64,000 nucleotides of DNA from Phorcus lineatus (lineage: Eukaryota > Mollusca > Gastropoda > Trochida > Trochidae), in assembly GCA_921293015.1 (NCBI GenBank), contig OV121084.1, forward strand, positions 46,535,864 to 46,599,863, written 5' to 3'. The notes beneath the pieces are model-generated. The model did not search any database, was not told the origin of the DNA, and was given only the letters and a program-made list of their open reading frames with translations. Of the stretch, positions 20,685-33,862 are shown piece by piece (positions within the stretch are counted from its first letter, which is position 1; the number at the start of each line of letters is the position of its first letter). Made by a program: the position numbers and the translations under genes.

Positions 20685-23384
20685 GTAGAAACAATTAAAA
20701 GCATTTTAAATTCTATGAGACCAGATATTAAGCACTCTATGCTTGCTAAAATATGGTTTACTTTCAATTTGATAAAGATGAAGATCTGAACAACAGAAAA
20801 TGACACATTTGCAGAGAAATGGCATAATTAATAATTCTCATATTCTTCTAATATTTGATATTTTGTGAAATATTAAAGAACAAAATCTATAAATACCTTA
20901 TAAATACCTTGAACTAAATATTTAGCAATAATCATAACAGAGAGTACACCAAAAAAATGAAATTTTATGCAAATAATGTAATTTTGAATACCGCAGTTAC
21001 ATGTATCTAGCAATATACTTGTAATTCTTTTATTAATTTTTCAAATAAAAATATTTGACACATAATAGACATGCTTTACATATATTCTATGAAATTATAA
21101 AACTATGAAATCATGATCAATACCTAAATAATGTTTTTACTTCAATAGTCGTTATAAAGTACATGTGTACATAATTATTTATGATTGACATCATTTCGAT
21201 CATTTTTATTGTGTCTTTTTTAACAACTAAAAAACATATTTCGCTATATCTAACAATGTTCAAATTCATTGCCTGTAGTGAAAGTATCTATTCAATCAAG
21301 ATAGATCAATAACAGGGATATTTGACTTCGAATAAGTAACAATGTATCTATCACAGCGTTAAACCCACCCACGGGGTCTATACAGAAAATTTACATGACC
21401 GCTTCATGTTATTCCGATGCCTGTATCTTCTCTTGACATCTGATATACACCCATATACAATAAGAAAGCAGTATACCTACAATGCCTATTGAAACTTACA
21501 AGCGTAACGCGAAAGGAATATAACCAAATAATGTACAAGCCAATGAAATGGAAATGGACACAAAGGTAGAGTGTCAATAAAAACCTACATATGTTTCACC
21601 GTGATTAATCAGAATTAAGGCTTATGAAAACCTGAATAGTGTGTATACACTGTGTTACTTGACCCAGGTCATGCGTGTTGATTTCAAGAAAATGAAATAG
21701 ACAAGCGAGCCTTGCCCCAATACTCTAACACTGGTTTAATGCTTTGATAATCGACAACATCAATATACACATGTACATACGTCTTGTTCAAAAGGGGTGT
21801 TAATTTCAATCACAAACATGGGGAGATTTGGTTAACCCTTCGTATAATTCGATAAGATTCGAATTGAGATTTAAAACATTTTCGTGATTTTAACAAAACA
21901 GTAGTATTCATTTATCAATCGGATTTCATCTTACACTTACATTTAGAGGAAAGTGAACCAGTTTTTACACATAGTGTATTTTTATTTTAAGCCACAATAG
22001 TACCTTTATATTGGAAATGTTCAACGTTTAATAAATCCTTTTAGGTTATTTTGGATGAAAAACGAATGTTCACGTTTTCATGAACACGCGTCAATCCAAC
22101 GTCATAAACGATTTTTCAAGGTTTATTTCATAATAAAAACATATAATAATGGTACTTATCTGATGAATTAAAACCTAACTAAAACTTATGGTTTATTAAA
22201 TTGCACATCATTGTTGGTGACCATCAAACCGAAAGACACACGCGACACTTGGCACGAAAAGAGTTAATAAACTCCACATTCAGTTCACGGAGTCCGCGCA
22301 AGTTGCTTTGACACAGTAACACTACGGGAGTCGTGCTCTATTAGACCGAGTTAATCCTTTCGTATGTTAATATTTGCAATATTCCCGCAAACACGATAAT
22401 CCCCACCCCAAACAGTTTTCAGAATACCCAATAATGGCATACCACACGTTAATGATATTTCCGTGTAATAGGTAGTCTTTGTGTAGGATTGGTGAAAATA
22501 CAGCGCAGATGTGAACGTGGAAGGTGATAAACTCGACTCTGGGATCCCTGACACCGTCGAAGGATAAGCGTAAAATGATTTGTCATTCTTTCGGTACTTG
22601 TCGGACAGAATTGGATATTGTGTGTGGATTTAACTTTATATTGATGATTTCTTACACCTCGAGAGATGTGGTTGGAATTCTTTGGACTGGCAACCTTGAA
22701 ATTACGGACACGTATAAATCCTACATTTTCTAAACATTATTGGAACAGAAGTGTAACGTTTATTTTAAGGCTACGCTTGATGATATTTACGACCCTTTTT
22801 ATTCATGTGTTACCATATGGACCATAATTATGTGTAAATCTGGCGGTATGTGATGTTCTTAAGGACAAACAAATATCAGGATAACAAATCGGGCAATTAT
22901 TCATCACCATTCGGAACTTGGAATGTGATCTGTTATTTGTCAGTCGAGAGTTTCTTTTTGCAGGGGCAACTTTTGAATTATAACCAAATTAAAGTTCTGA
23001 ATTAACACAGGAATTGCCTCACTGATGGAAATGCTCTCAAGATGGTTGATTTCATTCAAACAGAACATCTCATGTTAAACTTTTATTGTGATGTATTTCT
23101 TTGAACCCATTACTTGGTATCATAACAGCGTTTACATTTGAAATATAAACTTTTAAAGCATTTCACGCAAAGACGTTAACTATTTAAGACGGGTGATTTG
23201 TGCATTTCAATTATCGAAATATCAAAGCTATAGATAGTAAAACTAGAATTCCTTCAGATCCGAGATTCTCATGAAAACGTCCTTTGACAAGTCCATTAAA
23301 TGTTAATGTCCGACTGTGTTTGAAAGATATTACTGACACCCGTCAGTGTTATCGCCAGATTTCATTACAACGTAGCCCACTATG
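20685..23384. other. Intergenic, 5' flank of the cyclic-nucleotide-binding gene
   Basis: AT-rich with no recognised coding exon. It may contain untranslated first exons of the gene starting at 23510. A GC-richer block near 22500-22590 is a candidate but has no decisive features. Confidence 0.4.
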
Positions 23385-23445
23385 ATGATGCGGCTTTTCT
23401 CCTTGCATTGGTACTGAATGCTTCAGTGAAATATTTTTAAACGCA
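23385..23445 (+). repeat. Degenerate SINE 3' fragment
   Basis: GCGGCTTTTCTCCTTGCATTGGTACTGAATGC and GTGAAATATT match the central part of the SINE at 13656, with substitutions. It is a decayed piece only. Confidence 0.35.
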
Positions 23446-23509
23446 ACGTACTTTCCAAATCAGAACCATTTCACTTCCTGTGTGTTACTCTTGGTTTTGA
23501 TTCTACACG

Positions 23510-26500
23510 ATGCCTATTGTCAAACTGCAGGAGAGAGTTATCTCCCTTATCAGCAAGGACACGTTACACAGGAACGATCGGGATATTGATATAGTGTTGC
23601 CATGGTTACGGAAGAAAAGTGACGTTTTACAGGGACTGGAACCAGGTTGGTAGATTTTCACCGTATGATACTTAATAATTGCCATCAGTCTGATTAAAAT
23701 CGAAATGATAAAAATTTAGCGCAGACAAAAACCAAGTCATTAGCGGAACAATCACATCAACCCGTTTAAAATAACGATAGCGGCGATAAAGGTTAACGAA
23801 TGGTAAATGGGAGTTACTTGCCCCTAGATACTGATACCGAAAGCTTTTGCCGGTGTCATTGTGATTGGCTAGTTGAGATTGCGTCAGAACGTGAGAGCAA
23901 GGAGGATGCTTTCAGACCGAGAGGACAGCCCCTTGATAGTGTACGTTCGAATCCCACTAGTGTTAATATTTAAAAACTTTTATTCCTCGGAACACGGTCG
24001 ATTTTAATCAGGCTGTAATTGCCAAGTTTTCAAATGGCATAATAGTTCCTTTTTATGGAGCATTAATATCTTAACTTCATTTTTCATGTGACAGTAATGA
24101 TTTCCTTGGAGCCTTTTTGTAAGCAAATTAGGTTCCATTTCATGTTTCCCTTATACCGAGTGCACATGTACCGTTATAGTTTGGAGGTTTAATGACGATG
24201 TTTTAATACAATGCTAGAAATTAATTCATTGCTCGTATGTTGTTATATCTTCAGTCATGTCTTCATTATCGGTACGAGCTAATATTAGATCCTACTCCCA
24301 CTAACATAAGTACAAACATACGAATAGTGTGATTATAACAAAAGTCGATCATTAATGTGTGCAATGAACCACTTTACAAATCGAAGAATTCAAGAGCAAA
24401 TGACAGGGAATTTTGGCAGTTTTATATAACTCACAAGATCGATCAGGTAACATACATGTATGATCAATTCATTCATTTATACATTTAAAAAATATAGAAA
24501 TTTGTAAAATATTTTAAAAAGTCACGAAATCGCTTGAAATTTGGCACTGCTCCCTCCAAAATGTTCATGGACAAACGGATGGACAGAATCATTGGTAGTC
24601 CTATATACCCTCGACCTTTTGTCGGAGTGTAAGTGTAAGCAAATTGTTTCGCGTATTAAACTAAAGATTTTCAAACGAATGCATGTTCCCAACTCAGGGA
24701 AAGGGAAGGGAAGGCTCGTGGAATTGCATTCCAAATGTCAAACAATATCTACTCAAGCCATTCAAAGCCAGTGGCTTATGTTGTCGTCCTCTCAATCGTC
24801 TCCTCATCTCATCCCAGACATGCTCAAAAGAGTTGACATCTGGAGAAACAGGTCATTAGAGGGTTCTGATGATCTGCGTCCCGTTGCACAAAACTCTAGG
24901 GTGACCTTAAGTCACTAAGGTAGCCTTAGTGCAATTTTAAGTGATGGCAGTAAGGGTAACCTTAATGTTAAGTTGTTTTATGACATTTTGGTTTTCTATT
25001 TGTCTCTCAAGAGAGGGTAAAACATGAGGAAGTAACATTTCGTCTGTAAGAGATGCACATTAGATTGCCATCAATGACAATCATATTTGTTCTGTGATTA
25101 AACAAAATGTAATGCACATTAGTTTCGAATTGTTTGTTTGGTCACCATGGTAACATGTTGTTTCAGATGTCCTTAAGGACGTCATCCGACACTGCAGCTA
25201 CCGGAAGTCCTCGGTGGATGATGTCCTCATCAGGCAAGGGGACGTGGGCGACTGGTAGGGTTATTACTCTCCGATTTATATAGTTACCTTGCTGGTTACA
25301 AATAACAGTCTATTCAAAGTTCCTTTCGAGAAAAGAAGACTATTCAAAGTTCCTTTCGAGAAAAGAAGACCTATACATATCTTTGCTTTACATAAACTTC
25401 CACCTGGGGAACATAATCTGTTGATAACTATCAATCGGTGTTTAAAGGTTATTGTACTAGGACCATATTATTTGGCAAGTTGGCTAAAACCTTGAATATT
25501 GGTCAAAACTACCTGTCTATTGCTTATATACACAGGGAGACTGTCAGCAAGCCCATTAGCATACAAATGTTTCTAAGGCTAATATACTGGTATAATACTA
25601 CGGCATCATCGTTCCTCTTAATTCCCTTAAGTATTAGAGGGATATGACTGGAGTAACCTCTGTCGGGAGAAATTCAGGTCATTAACCTTACTGAATATTC
25701 ACCAATCGTCCAAGCTTAAAGCTGACGAGTTTCCACCAAGCCATACAAAATGTCATAGATTCGTTAAACAGTACGCACGTATGATATATGTCATTCTTTG
25801 TTTTCAGCTTCTTCATCATGTTGTCTGGTCGTACCTCGGTGTACATAGACACGATCAGGTCGGATGATGACGGACGCACGCCCCTCCCCCCAGAAAAGGA
25901 GAAGAGTAACACGGAAGGGGTGGAAGAACATTATAGCAGGGGCAGGAAGAGGAAACCCTTGGATAGGTCCAAATATGGAAAGTTCATCATGCGCTTTGGT
26001 GAGTTATTGTCTGTGTGGAAATACGTTGAAGTAACTTGTGATCAGTTGTACGATTCTGATACATTAGCGGATCAATTGCCTACTTTGATTCATATTTTGA
26101 TATTCATTACGTATACTTATATTCCTTTTTTATATGCGTTCAATTTGTTGAATTTATATTTGTGTCACTTTGTGATCCAAAACAGGAATGATGATTTTCA
26201 AGCAATGTGAATCATCATTGTTATGGTTTAATTCTTTCATACTGAATATTCTTGTAAGATTCAGGGAAGAGTTTCGGTGAGATCGCTCTGATCAGCGAAG
26301 ATGCAGTACGTAACGCTACCATCATCACTGACGAGGATACCGACCTGCTCGTCATCTCGCGGGACCTCTTCAACAGGTCTATCAAGGTACAGTGTTACGA
26401 ACAAAATTTTGAATGGGAACGGCCATTAAAACCAAAAATTCTACAGACAAACAGGGACTGTAGACATATTTATACAGATTTGGAAGTAGGTAGAAACAGT

Positions 26501-29500
26501 CTAAAGTTAACCTAAGATTAAGGATTGTTCAGAGGATGTTTAAAAGGTAACCAACCTGAAAGTGTAATTTTGTCATTCATGTTACCATTTTATGCAATGT
26601 GGTACTTGCAAATTGGGAATTAACGCACTGGCGTTGAAGCAGTAAGAATGAATATGAAAGGTAGCCAGCATGAAAGTCTTATTTTGTATTTTTAAATGTT
26701 ACCATCAAACGAAAGTCTATGCCATTTTCTTTTCTATAAGTCGTTCAACGAACATTAATAGGTATCAATGAAAGCCAACATTTGATGATTGCAAAACCAA
26801 TTATTTAGCGGATAGATTTCAATGTTTGATAAAGCATTACAAAGGACATGGTTTCCCCTGATAATGGAATATGTCAATAAGTGAACAATTAAAAATTGAT
26901 CGCCCAGGCCAATGCCATCTTTCACAAACCAACATGTAATTTTATATGTAAAACTTTATGTTTGCGATTCATAACATCAAATTAGAAAATCTATTGAAGA
27001 GAATTGCTCCATATGGTTCGTTCAAAGTGACCTTGTCTATGACATTTCAACTAATCAAAATCGAAAAAATTCATTTACTTCGGCAGTGCCAACTTACAGT
27101 TTCAAGTATCAATTAAGATGAAGTAACGATCACGTCTCATAAATATAAATAAATTGAATAGAAAATTATTTGACCTTTCCACTCTTAATTGTCTAAATCC
27201 TAATTCTAAATGCCCAGAGTAAACAAGAAGAAGAGTACCGAGTGAGGAAGACCTTCGTGGACGAGTGCCCCATCTTCTCCCACTGGTCGCCCAAGATGAA
27301 ACGCCTGTGTGAGATGAGTCTCAGGAAAGAGACACATCAGTACGGATCTGTGATAGCAGGTCAGGGGCAGCCCACTGTGGGCCTTGTCTTCATTTACAGG
27401 TTAGTACAGTACTGTATTCTCACCTAAGCACGTTATCAAAGCCATTCAGAGTCAGTCATTTTGCTACCGATTTGCTAAGACATTTGGGCCTCCTTTCACA
27501 AAGCCCTAAAGTGATCGTAAGTCCTTAAGGTAACCTTTTGCAATGTTAAAGAATGGGAGTTAAGGTTAACCTTAGTTAAAGTTGCTTTGTGAAAGGAGAC
27601 CCTGGGGTCTACCTACTGTCACTTATTCAAACGCTTCTACAGAAGATTCTGCTCCATCCTCGGTTACCTGGGGCTGAATGTTCCGATGCTATTCACTTTA
27701 TCACCACTGGGACCTTTCATCAGGAAAATGTGTTTTGAAATAACTCACCCTTGATTTGAATTATACATTGAAACTTACATGAGGATATGGCCTGCGAGCC
27801 TCTCAAAGGGGTTAGATTATCGTTAGGTTTGCGTTGAGGAAACTGGTTCGCCTGCTGATCCTTTTCACAATCAATTAGTCGTGACGGTTTTAAACCTAAC
27901 CAAATGGGTTATTATTTCAAAACAATTCAAGGGCAGGTAATTGGGGTACAAATTATCTCTACTATCAAAATTATTATCAAAATCGGAGCAGCAAGCCTTG
28001 TGTGATCGAGACTGGTTTTATCCAATCTTTCTTAGCTATTCTGGGTTCAGCAACCGTGAATCTCGTCTTCATTTACAGTTTTTCAAAACAAATGATTACA
28101 CATGTATTGCTGAACGACTTATTTATTATGTATACAATGTAGGCGATATGTCGACGTAGATTCTGATGTCGTTGTCAAACAAGTGTTACTTGAGGAGAGT
28201 AGCTCTCAAGAAGAAATACATCATTAAAAATCTACGTCGCAATGTCGCCTAACCGGGCTAAAGAAGTTGTTTATCAATGATTTGTAATCCTATTTAAAGC
28301 TTCAACTTCCAAAATGCTATTCAAAGATGTAATTTTAACATTGTTTTCAGTGGACAGGCAAAACTTGTTCTTGAAACCTCGAAACACACAACACAGTACC
28401 CCAAACTGATGCAACACAGACTTTCAAACATCTACAACCTTAACAAGTCGTAAGTCTTATGAGTCTATGTTGTTCCATAGATTTTGTAGGTGATAGTATA
28501 ACTCTTACTTAACGGCTTCAATGATCTGTCTCAATAGACTTCATTGTATCGTCAAGTTTTAATCTATCATGGTTTTGACAGCTTGAAGCGGACTAAATGC
28601 ACTAATAAAGTTATTTATGATCGCTTCGTAATTAAGGAAAGGTTTGAATGGCTGTTCTCCCTGTAAGAAAGGACAAGTAAAAAATTCGAGTGAACATCTA
28701 ATTTCATGATCATTTTGTTTCACTTCGTTAAACAACATTGACATTATTTCGTTGAAATCAATGAAACTTTAAATTGACCTTCGTGACCAATACGAATTTC
28801 GTTCTTTATTCAAGTATTATTTCTGTTTTAACAGTATAAATCCTGATGGAACGGTGAACAAAGACAGTGTAACCTGCGACCAGATCCGTGTGCGCCGGAA
28901 GCAGGGGTACGTTGCAGCCGAGAAGCGAATCATGTCCCGCTATACCAACTTATGCTGTATAGAGGAGGGCGAGGTGGCAGGTTTGTCTTGAAAGAAGGAA
29001 AACAATTGGTTTATTGTCAAATACTAGAATTCTAGTTTTTTTAAGTGCCTCTCTATAATCCCTAATATAAACCATAACTTCATCAAAAAAACTTCAAAAC
29101 TAAATCCAACTAAAGGTTGCTTCACATCAATGAACGACAACCTACACTTGCTACAAATCGTTGAAAGTATGACGAAGCGAAGCAATATTCTTCTCATTGG
29201 ATGGTAGGTCAACATCTTGCTTGGTTTGCAATTGCAAACATGAGTGGCCTATTCCATTGATGTGTTACATCTTAGAGTATCATTGAAAGCTCGATGTGGT
29301 GTCTCCCAAAATCAAAATGACTCTTACATTTTTTAGGCTTTTTGCTGCCTAACATTCTACATAAATGATGAGCCAGTACCTTTCAATATTTGATATCTTG
29401 CTTGCGTAAATAGGTAATGTAATCTATGATGGGTCGTGTTATAGGTGACACAGAGATGGTGCTGGACTTGGACACAAACATAGGATCTCTCATCTCTATA

Positions 29501-31252
29501 GCAGACACGGCAGTCTTCGTCCTCAACCCCAAGAACTACGAGCGTCTGGTTCAGAGGAAGCACCCCCATACAGCTGAGATCCTGAAGTCCGAGGTGTACC
29601 AAAAGCTCTGTGGACGACTCAGCACGACTGTAGGGGCCCAGATCCCTCTACTAAGGAAGCTCAAGGAAGTGCTAGGAGAGATGATTCCAAACGCTAACCA
29701 GCAGTACAAGAAGATTGACAACTCGTTGAGAAAGAGTGGAATGATGTATCTCATCGATATGTTCCTGGAAGACAAGACACCACTCATTCCACCTTACGTC
29801 CAAGACTCTTTGTACTACCGGAAACGATCCTCAGAAAAGGCTGCAAAGATCATAACCAACGCAAAGATCAAGAAAGGAAGAGATATCAGAAGAGAAAAGA
29901 AAAGGATGCCAAGAAGTTTGGAGAAATTGAAGAATAATCCGGAAGCCGAAAGGGAGTTACTTGGATACAGACCGTTATCTGTTGGGAGCGGTGAGATCCG
30001 AAGACAGACCTCCGGTTTGATAGCGAAAGGAGGCTCAGTTAGACCTACAACAGCAACTGAGTCAGTGACTATCACACGGTGCGAGGTAGATCATGACTTT
30101 GGACAGCCAACTCGACGAGATGAAGTTCCAGACAGGGATCTGGTGGTTGAGATATTCGAGGAGATGGAGCTGTACCAGAGGGAGAAGTCTGATGAGAGGT
30201 CGCGACTCCTCTGCTCCGGAAGGACTCTGAAGGAGGACGTTGAGGAGGATCCTGTGTTTGATGAACTCCTTGTGGAGAACTATTTTGACTGGGAGACAAG
30301 CGACAACAACTTGTGTGATTTAGAGAAGAGAATAAAAAACTTCTGCACAAATGGTAACCAGGAGTCGTCAAGGGATAAAAACTCTATATCTGAAATGAGG
30401 AGATTTGAGCTTGAGGTAATTTTATCAATAGTTGGCAAGTTCTTTCTAAACATAAGTCATCGGCTATATTTTCCAAAAGTCTTAAAACGACATTATCTTC
30501 CCACACTGATACCTCCATCGTAATCTCTTATACTAACCAGTTGTAATGCCTGCACTGGGCTTCGGACAGGTAACCCTAGCGGTAAAATATTGCAGCACAA
30601 ACTATCTGCGAAACAAATGCAAAAACAACCCGATTCATGGATAACACATCTGTTTCCCTGAGGCCTAAGCACTGATGCAGTCGCAAAATAATATATATGT
30701 TTAGGTAAAGTTTAGCTTGTCCAAAGCAATAGGGAATAACTGAGGCTTTTCGAATGATAACGTTTGAAATGCCGTCGCTGATGGCACAACTTTGATTGCA
30801 TTAAGTCAGGCTTGACCATTCTAGACCGAGTATCGTGTTATATGTATATGAGTTAATGAAGGAGCTACGTTTGTGGAGAGGGAATGTAAAATGAATGTTT
30901 AATTATGAAAAAAAACGCTTCACAAACAAAAAGATATTCCCCTTCATAGCACCTGAATATAAATTCGGGTCTCTTCCGTCGGTGTCACATTACCTTAAAA
31001 TGCAGAAACACAATGCTTTTGCTTTCTTCCTCATTGCCAGTTGAAGTCTACATATTTAATTTTCCTTGTATTTCCCACTTTCAGCATCCTCAGTATGTTC
31101 CAATTCCCGGGGGCTCTGTGTTTGTGCACAAGAAGCCTTGTCGCTTCCCTCCCAATACGCCCGTCAGTCCATCGATACACCAACACGTGCGGCGCTACAT
31201 GCTCTCCAGACAACGTCAGCATGCGGGCACCAACACCGTGTGCTTCTCGTAG
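23510..31252 (+). CDS. Cyclic nucleotide-binding domain protein, CNBD2-like, 9 exons
   Basis: Exons: 23510-23645, 25167-25254, 25808-25998, 26265-26386, 27218-27399, 28351-28449, 28835-28980, 29445-30415, 31085-31252. All have GT-AG borders and joined phases, giving 700 codons and a stop. The start ATG follows an in-frame TGA by three codons. An acceptor-like CTGCAG at 23531 leaves open an earlier exon. The first cyclic-nucleotide-binding fold spans residues ~46-179, with QGDVGDCFFIMLSG (67-80) and the phosphate-binding cassette FGEIALISEDAVRNATI (142-158), whose Glu144 and Arg154 are present, so ligand binding is plausible. About 40 charged residues (PPEKEK...RGRKRK) interrupt the fold. A second, degenerate domain (~190-370) lacks that cassette. 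The tail (370-700) is charged and has no known domain. Soluble and probably intracellular: no signal peptide or membrane span. The family name is from motif likeness; a specific role in molluscs is unknown. Confidence 0.85.
24730..24845 (-). pseudogene. Tc1-like transposase fragment
   Basis: The minus-strand frame reads PDVNSFEHVWDEMRRRLRGR, matching the conserved [PD]LNPIEHVWDE..RR.R block near the last catalytic acid of Tc1-like transposases. Upstream and downstream frames are broken by stops. It lies in intron 1 of the cyclic-nucleotide-binding gene, antisense to it. Confidence 0.6.
24888..24985. repeat. MITE-like palindromic repeat, copy 1
   Basis: A diverged copy of the family typified at 27487-27603: GGGTGACCTTAAGTCACTAAGG at the left is answered by GGGTAACCTTAATGTTAAG at the right, with CACAAAACTC resembling the outer CACAAAGC end. 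Confidence 0.4.
25310..25369 (+). repeat. 30-bp perfect tandem duplication
   Basis: Two identical adjacent units beginning CTATTCAAAGTTCC, in intron 2 of the cyclic-nucleotide-binding gene. Recent, with no visible function. Confidence 0.9.
27487..27603. mobile_element. MITE-like palindromic repeat, copy 2 (best preserved)
   Basis: Ends are inverted: GGCCTCCTTTCACAAAGCCC at the left and GCTTTGTGAAAGGAGACC at the right. Inner parts (AAGGTAACC and GGTTAACCTTA) also pair. Length about 117 bases, no coding capacity. It sits in intron 5 of the cyclic-nucleotide-binding gene. Relatives lie at 24888 and 32602. Confidence 0.7.
28140..28251. mobile_element. MITE with ~23-bp terminal inverted repeats
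   Basis: Left end TAGGCGATATGTCGACGTAG; the right end, complemented, is TAGGCGACATTGCGACGTAG, with about 20 of 23 bases matching. The total is 112 bases and non-coding. It sits in intron 5 of the cyclic-nucleotide-binding gene, just upstream of exon 6. Confidence 0.7.
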
Positions 31253-32601
31253 TTCATTTCCGAACCTCATTTCATAAGAGTTTAAGGATTAAAGCAACTC
31301 TTGGTTAAACTGGTGAAATTGGGGTAACTGGTTCAACTCCTGTTGAAAAAGGCGAAACGCCTGGCAATCGGTATTATTACTTTTAATGAGCAAAGTGAAA
31401 CTCCGTGTGAATATTATAATTACTCATGGTGGATGACAAAACTCCTAGTAAAAATGTTGAAACTCGTGTCGGTCATCATAGTTTATCCTTGTATACCTGG
31501 CAAAACTGCTAGAGTAAAAGGTGAAACACATGGCGAATATCACAGTGTCTCGTATTGGAACTGGTGGAACTGATGAACTGATGCTAATTAATAAAAATGG
31601 TGAATTTTCCGGCGCTTTTATTGCTGTTGCTGCTGACCATGGTGTAGTTGGTGCATCTAAAGTAGTTATTATTGGGTGTTCAATCACCTTAATTTGGCCC
31701 TAACACCATTGTACGTTGATTTGAACCCGTTATTTTTAATTTGACAAGTGAATTCAGGTGCTGTTTTCTCACCTGCCAGTCTATCATGATTTTGTTCCAT
31801 TGTTCCCTAGCTCAAGTTAATGCATAGCTTGAGTTCAGTAATTTCGCTGGAGTTCTCTCCCTGCAATGTTAGGGAAACAAGTGAAATTTCTTGACAGCAC
31901 TAAACTGTTACTCTTTGTTTTATTTCATAACCCGAACACGAAAAGAAATGTTAAACCCTTTAGATTTCATAAAATGTTATTTCCTCAGAGGAACTTGCTT
32001 TGTTGTGTTTTAGCATCCTATAAGAATAGTCTATTGTGCTTAAAAAACAGACTTGAGAATTTACTGATAAATATGTAATCGCCACTATTCCAATTGTCCT
32101 ATTTTCGATCATTCATAAAACAACAATTACACTGACAAACCATGAGTTTAATGACAAACTGTCTTTGATTAGTTTTAAGTATTCCCGCTGTAGGCATTCA
32201 AACATGCTTGAACTCTTCTCCTCACAAAAAACCCAGTCGTTAGATGAAAGCAGGTGTTGTCTGTCTCCATTCCTCTAAGCAGGAAGAAGGTGATGATGTG
32301 TATGTGGAAATATTTCCTTATTTGATGGAGCATAACAGGGAAGTACATTTTGGAACAAACCGTCATTATAAAATGAGACAAAAGACAAACAGAGAAGAAG
32401 CATAAGTGAAAGCATATGAGATTGAGGGTAGTTTCAACTTCCAAGTGTGGTATTCAATGGTATTATTGCATCTTATGCCGACTTATGAGTTGGATGATAA
32501 GGTGATGTTAAATGGTACAATCATGACCTGATTGATGTTTTGCCAGTCAACGAGACTAAATATCAATGACATAATTTTAAAAGATTTTTTTCTCGACCTT
32601 A
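31253..32601. other. 3' flank of the cyclic-nucleotide-binding gene
   Basis: Presumably 3' untranslated region then intergenic DNA. AATAAA occurs near 31588. Loose repetition of GTGAAAC-type words (31310-31560) is visible but has no clear period. Confidence 0.35.
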
Positions 32602-32735
32602 GCCTCTTTTCACAAAACGCCAAGGTGATTGTATGTGTTATAAGGTTACCTTAGAATAATGGTCAAGAATCTGATCGAAGTGCAAGCTTAGGTTGACATT
32701 AGCTGAGGCTGACTCTGAAAGGACGCCGAGGTCTA
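32602..32735. repeat. MITE-like palindromic repeat, copy 3 (degenerate)
   Basis: GCCTCTTTTCACAAAACGCC at the left and CTCTGAAAGGACGCCGAGGT at the right correspond to the ends of the 27487 copy, with AAGGTTACCTTA inside. It is diverged and non-coding. Confidence 0.5.
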
Positions 32736-33862
32736 TTCAGTCTTGCTGTCTAAACAAAAAAGGGACCTTTGCTTCAAATTAGGACTCTTTTCAGAAAGTC
32801 TGTAATCAACTGCATAGACATGTCTTTTGATCACATGAAGCTGAGATATTTTCTGCGTTTCCGAATGAACTTTTCATTTCATTATTGTTTCCATATTACA
32901 CACCTATATAGGTGCATTTAGTTATAAGGAGCTTAGGTACCCATAATACCTGAGTCAATCTAACTTTTCTAATATTCTAATAAAAAATGACGACTCATTC
33001 AAACACTTTTGCAAAACCTGGCAAAGGAAAGTGTATGTTTTTAAATAATCCTTTCGGAGGGGTGGATTCGTTGAATAAAACCTACTAGTCCTCGGATCAT
33101 TGATGGTAATTTCCGCGTTCATGCGTAATACATGGTGGTAGATCTCATTCATTGGATAACATAATTTGATTGAATCCAAGTTGAACATCTCTGAAAGCAT
33201 GCATATCAATTTGTTCCTAATATACTCTCTTAGCTTGATCGTTGTCAAAAATTATATCATTGTAACCAGCACAGCTGCTTTTGCTTTGTCAATTAATAAT
33301 TTTCAAACTCTGAAGACGGTCACAAAATTAACCCACAATGCAATGCACGGCGGGTAATTTAAAACTTCATTATTTAAAAAATGCAAATTGGGTAAATACA
33401 AAATATTGATAAAATTATTTGTTTCAAATAATGGCAATATAAACTCAATTAGGGAATATGTTTGTTAACAAACAACACTGCTTGCGTAAGAATATACCCT
33501 AGAAAAAGCTTTTGAAATAATGATATTATTTCCAGTATTAGAGTGATTTAAGTGTTGAGCATACACAATCTTCTGTTTACATTGTTGAAACAGCTCCCCT
33601 CGTGCATTCTCAATTTATGATAAAGCGAACTCGTGACATCATTTATGAATAATCAATAGTGATTATATACAGGAAAATAGAGTGAAATCAATGAATAGTT
33701 TTGCATATCTGAGGAAATTTCCTGTTTCAATAGTAGTTTCCTCTGATACGTGCTTTCAACCAGATCAACAACGATTAGACGACATTGATGCTTCTTATTG
33801 GCTTTAAACGTTCCTTTGGTGTTTGGCAGAAATTTGTGTCTTAATCCGCTTTGGAAAGAATC
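32736..33862. other. Intergenic, 5' flank of RNase T2 copy 1
   Basis: No exon recognised. A 97-codon minus-strand frame (32955-33248) is not like any family I know. Confidence 0.4.
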
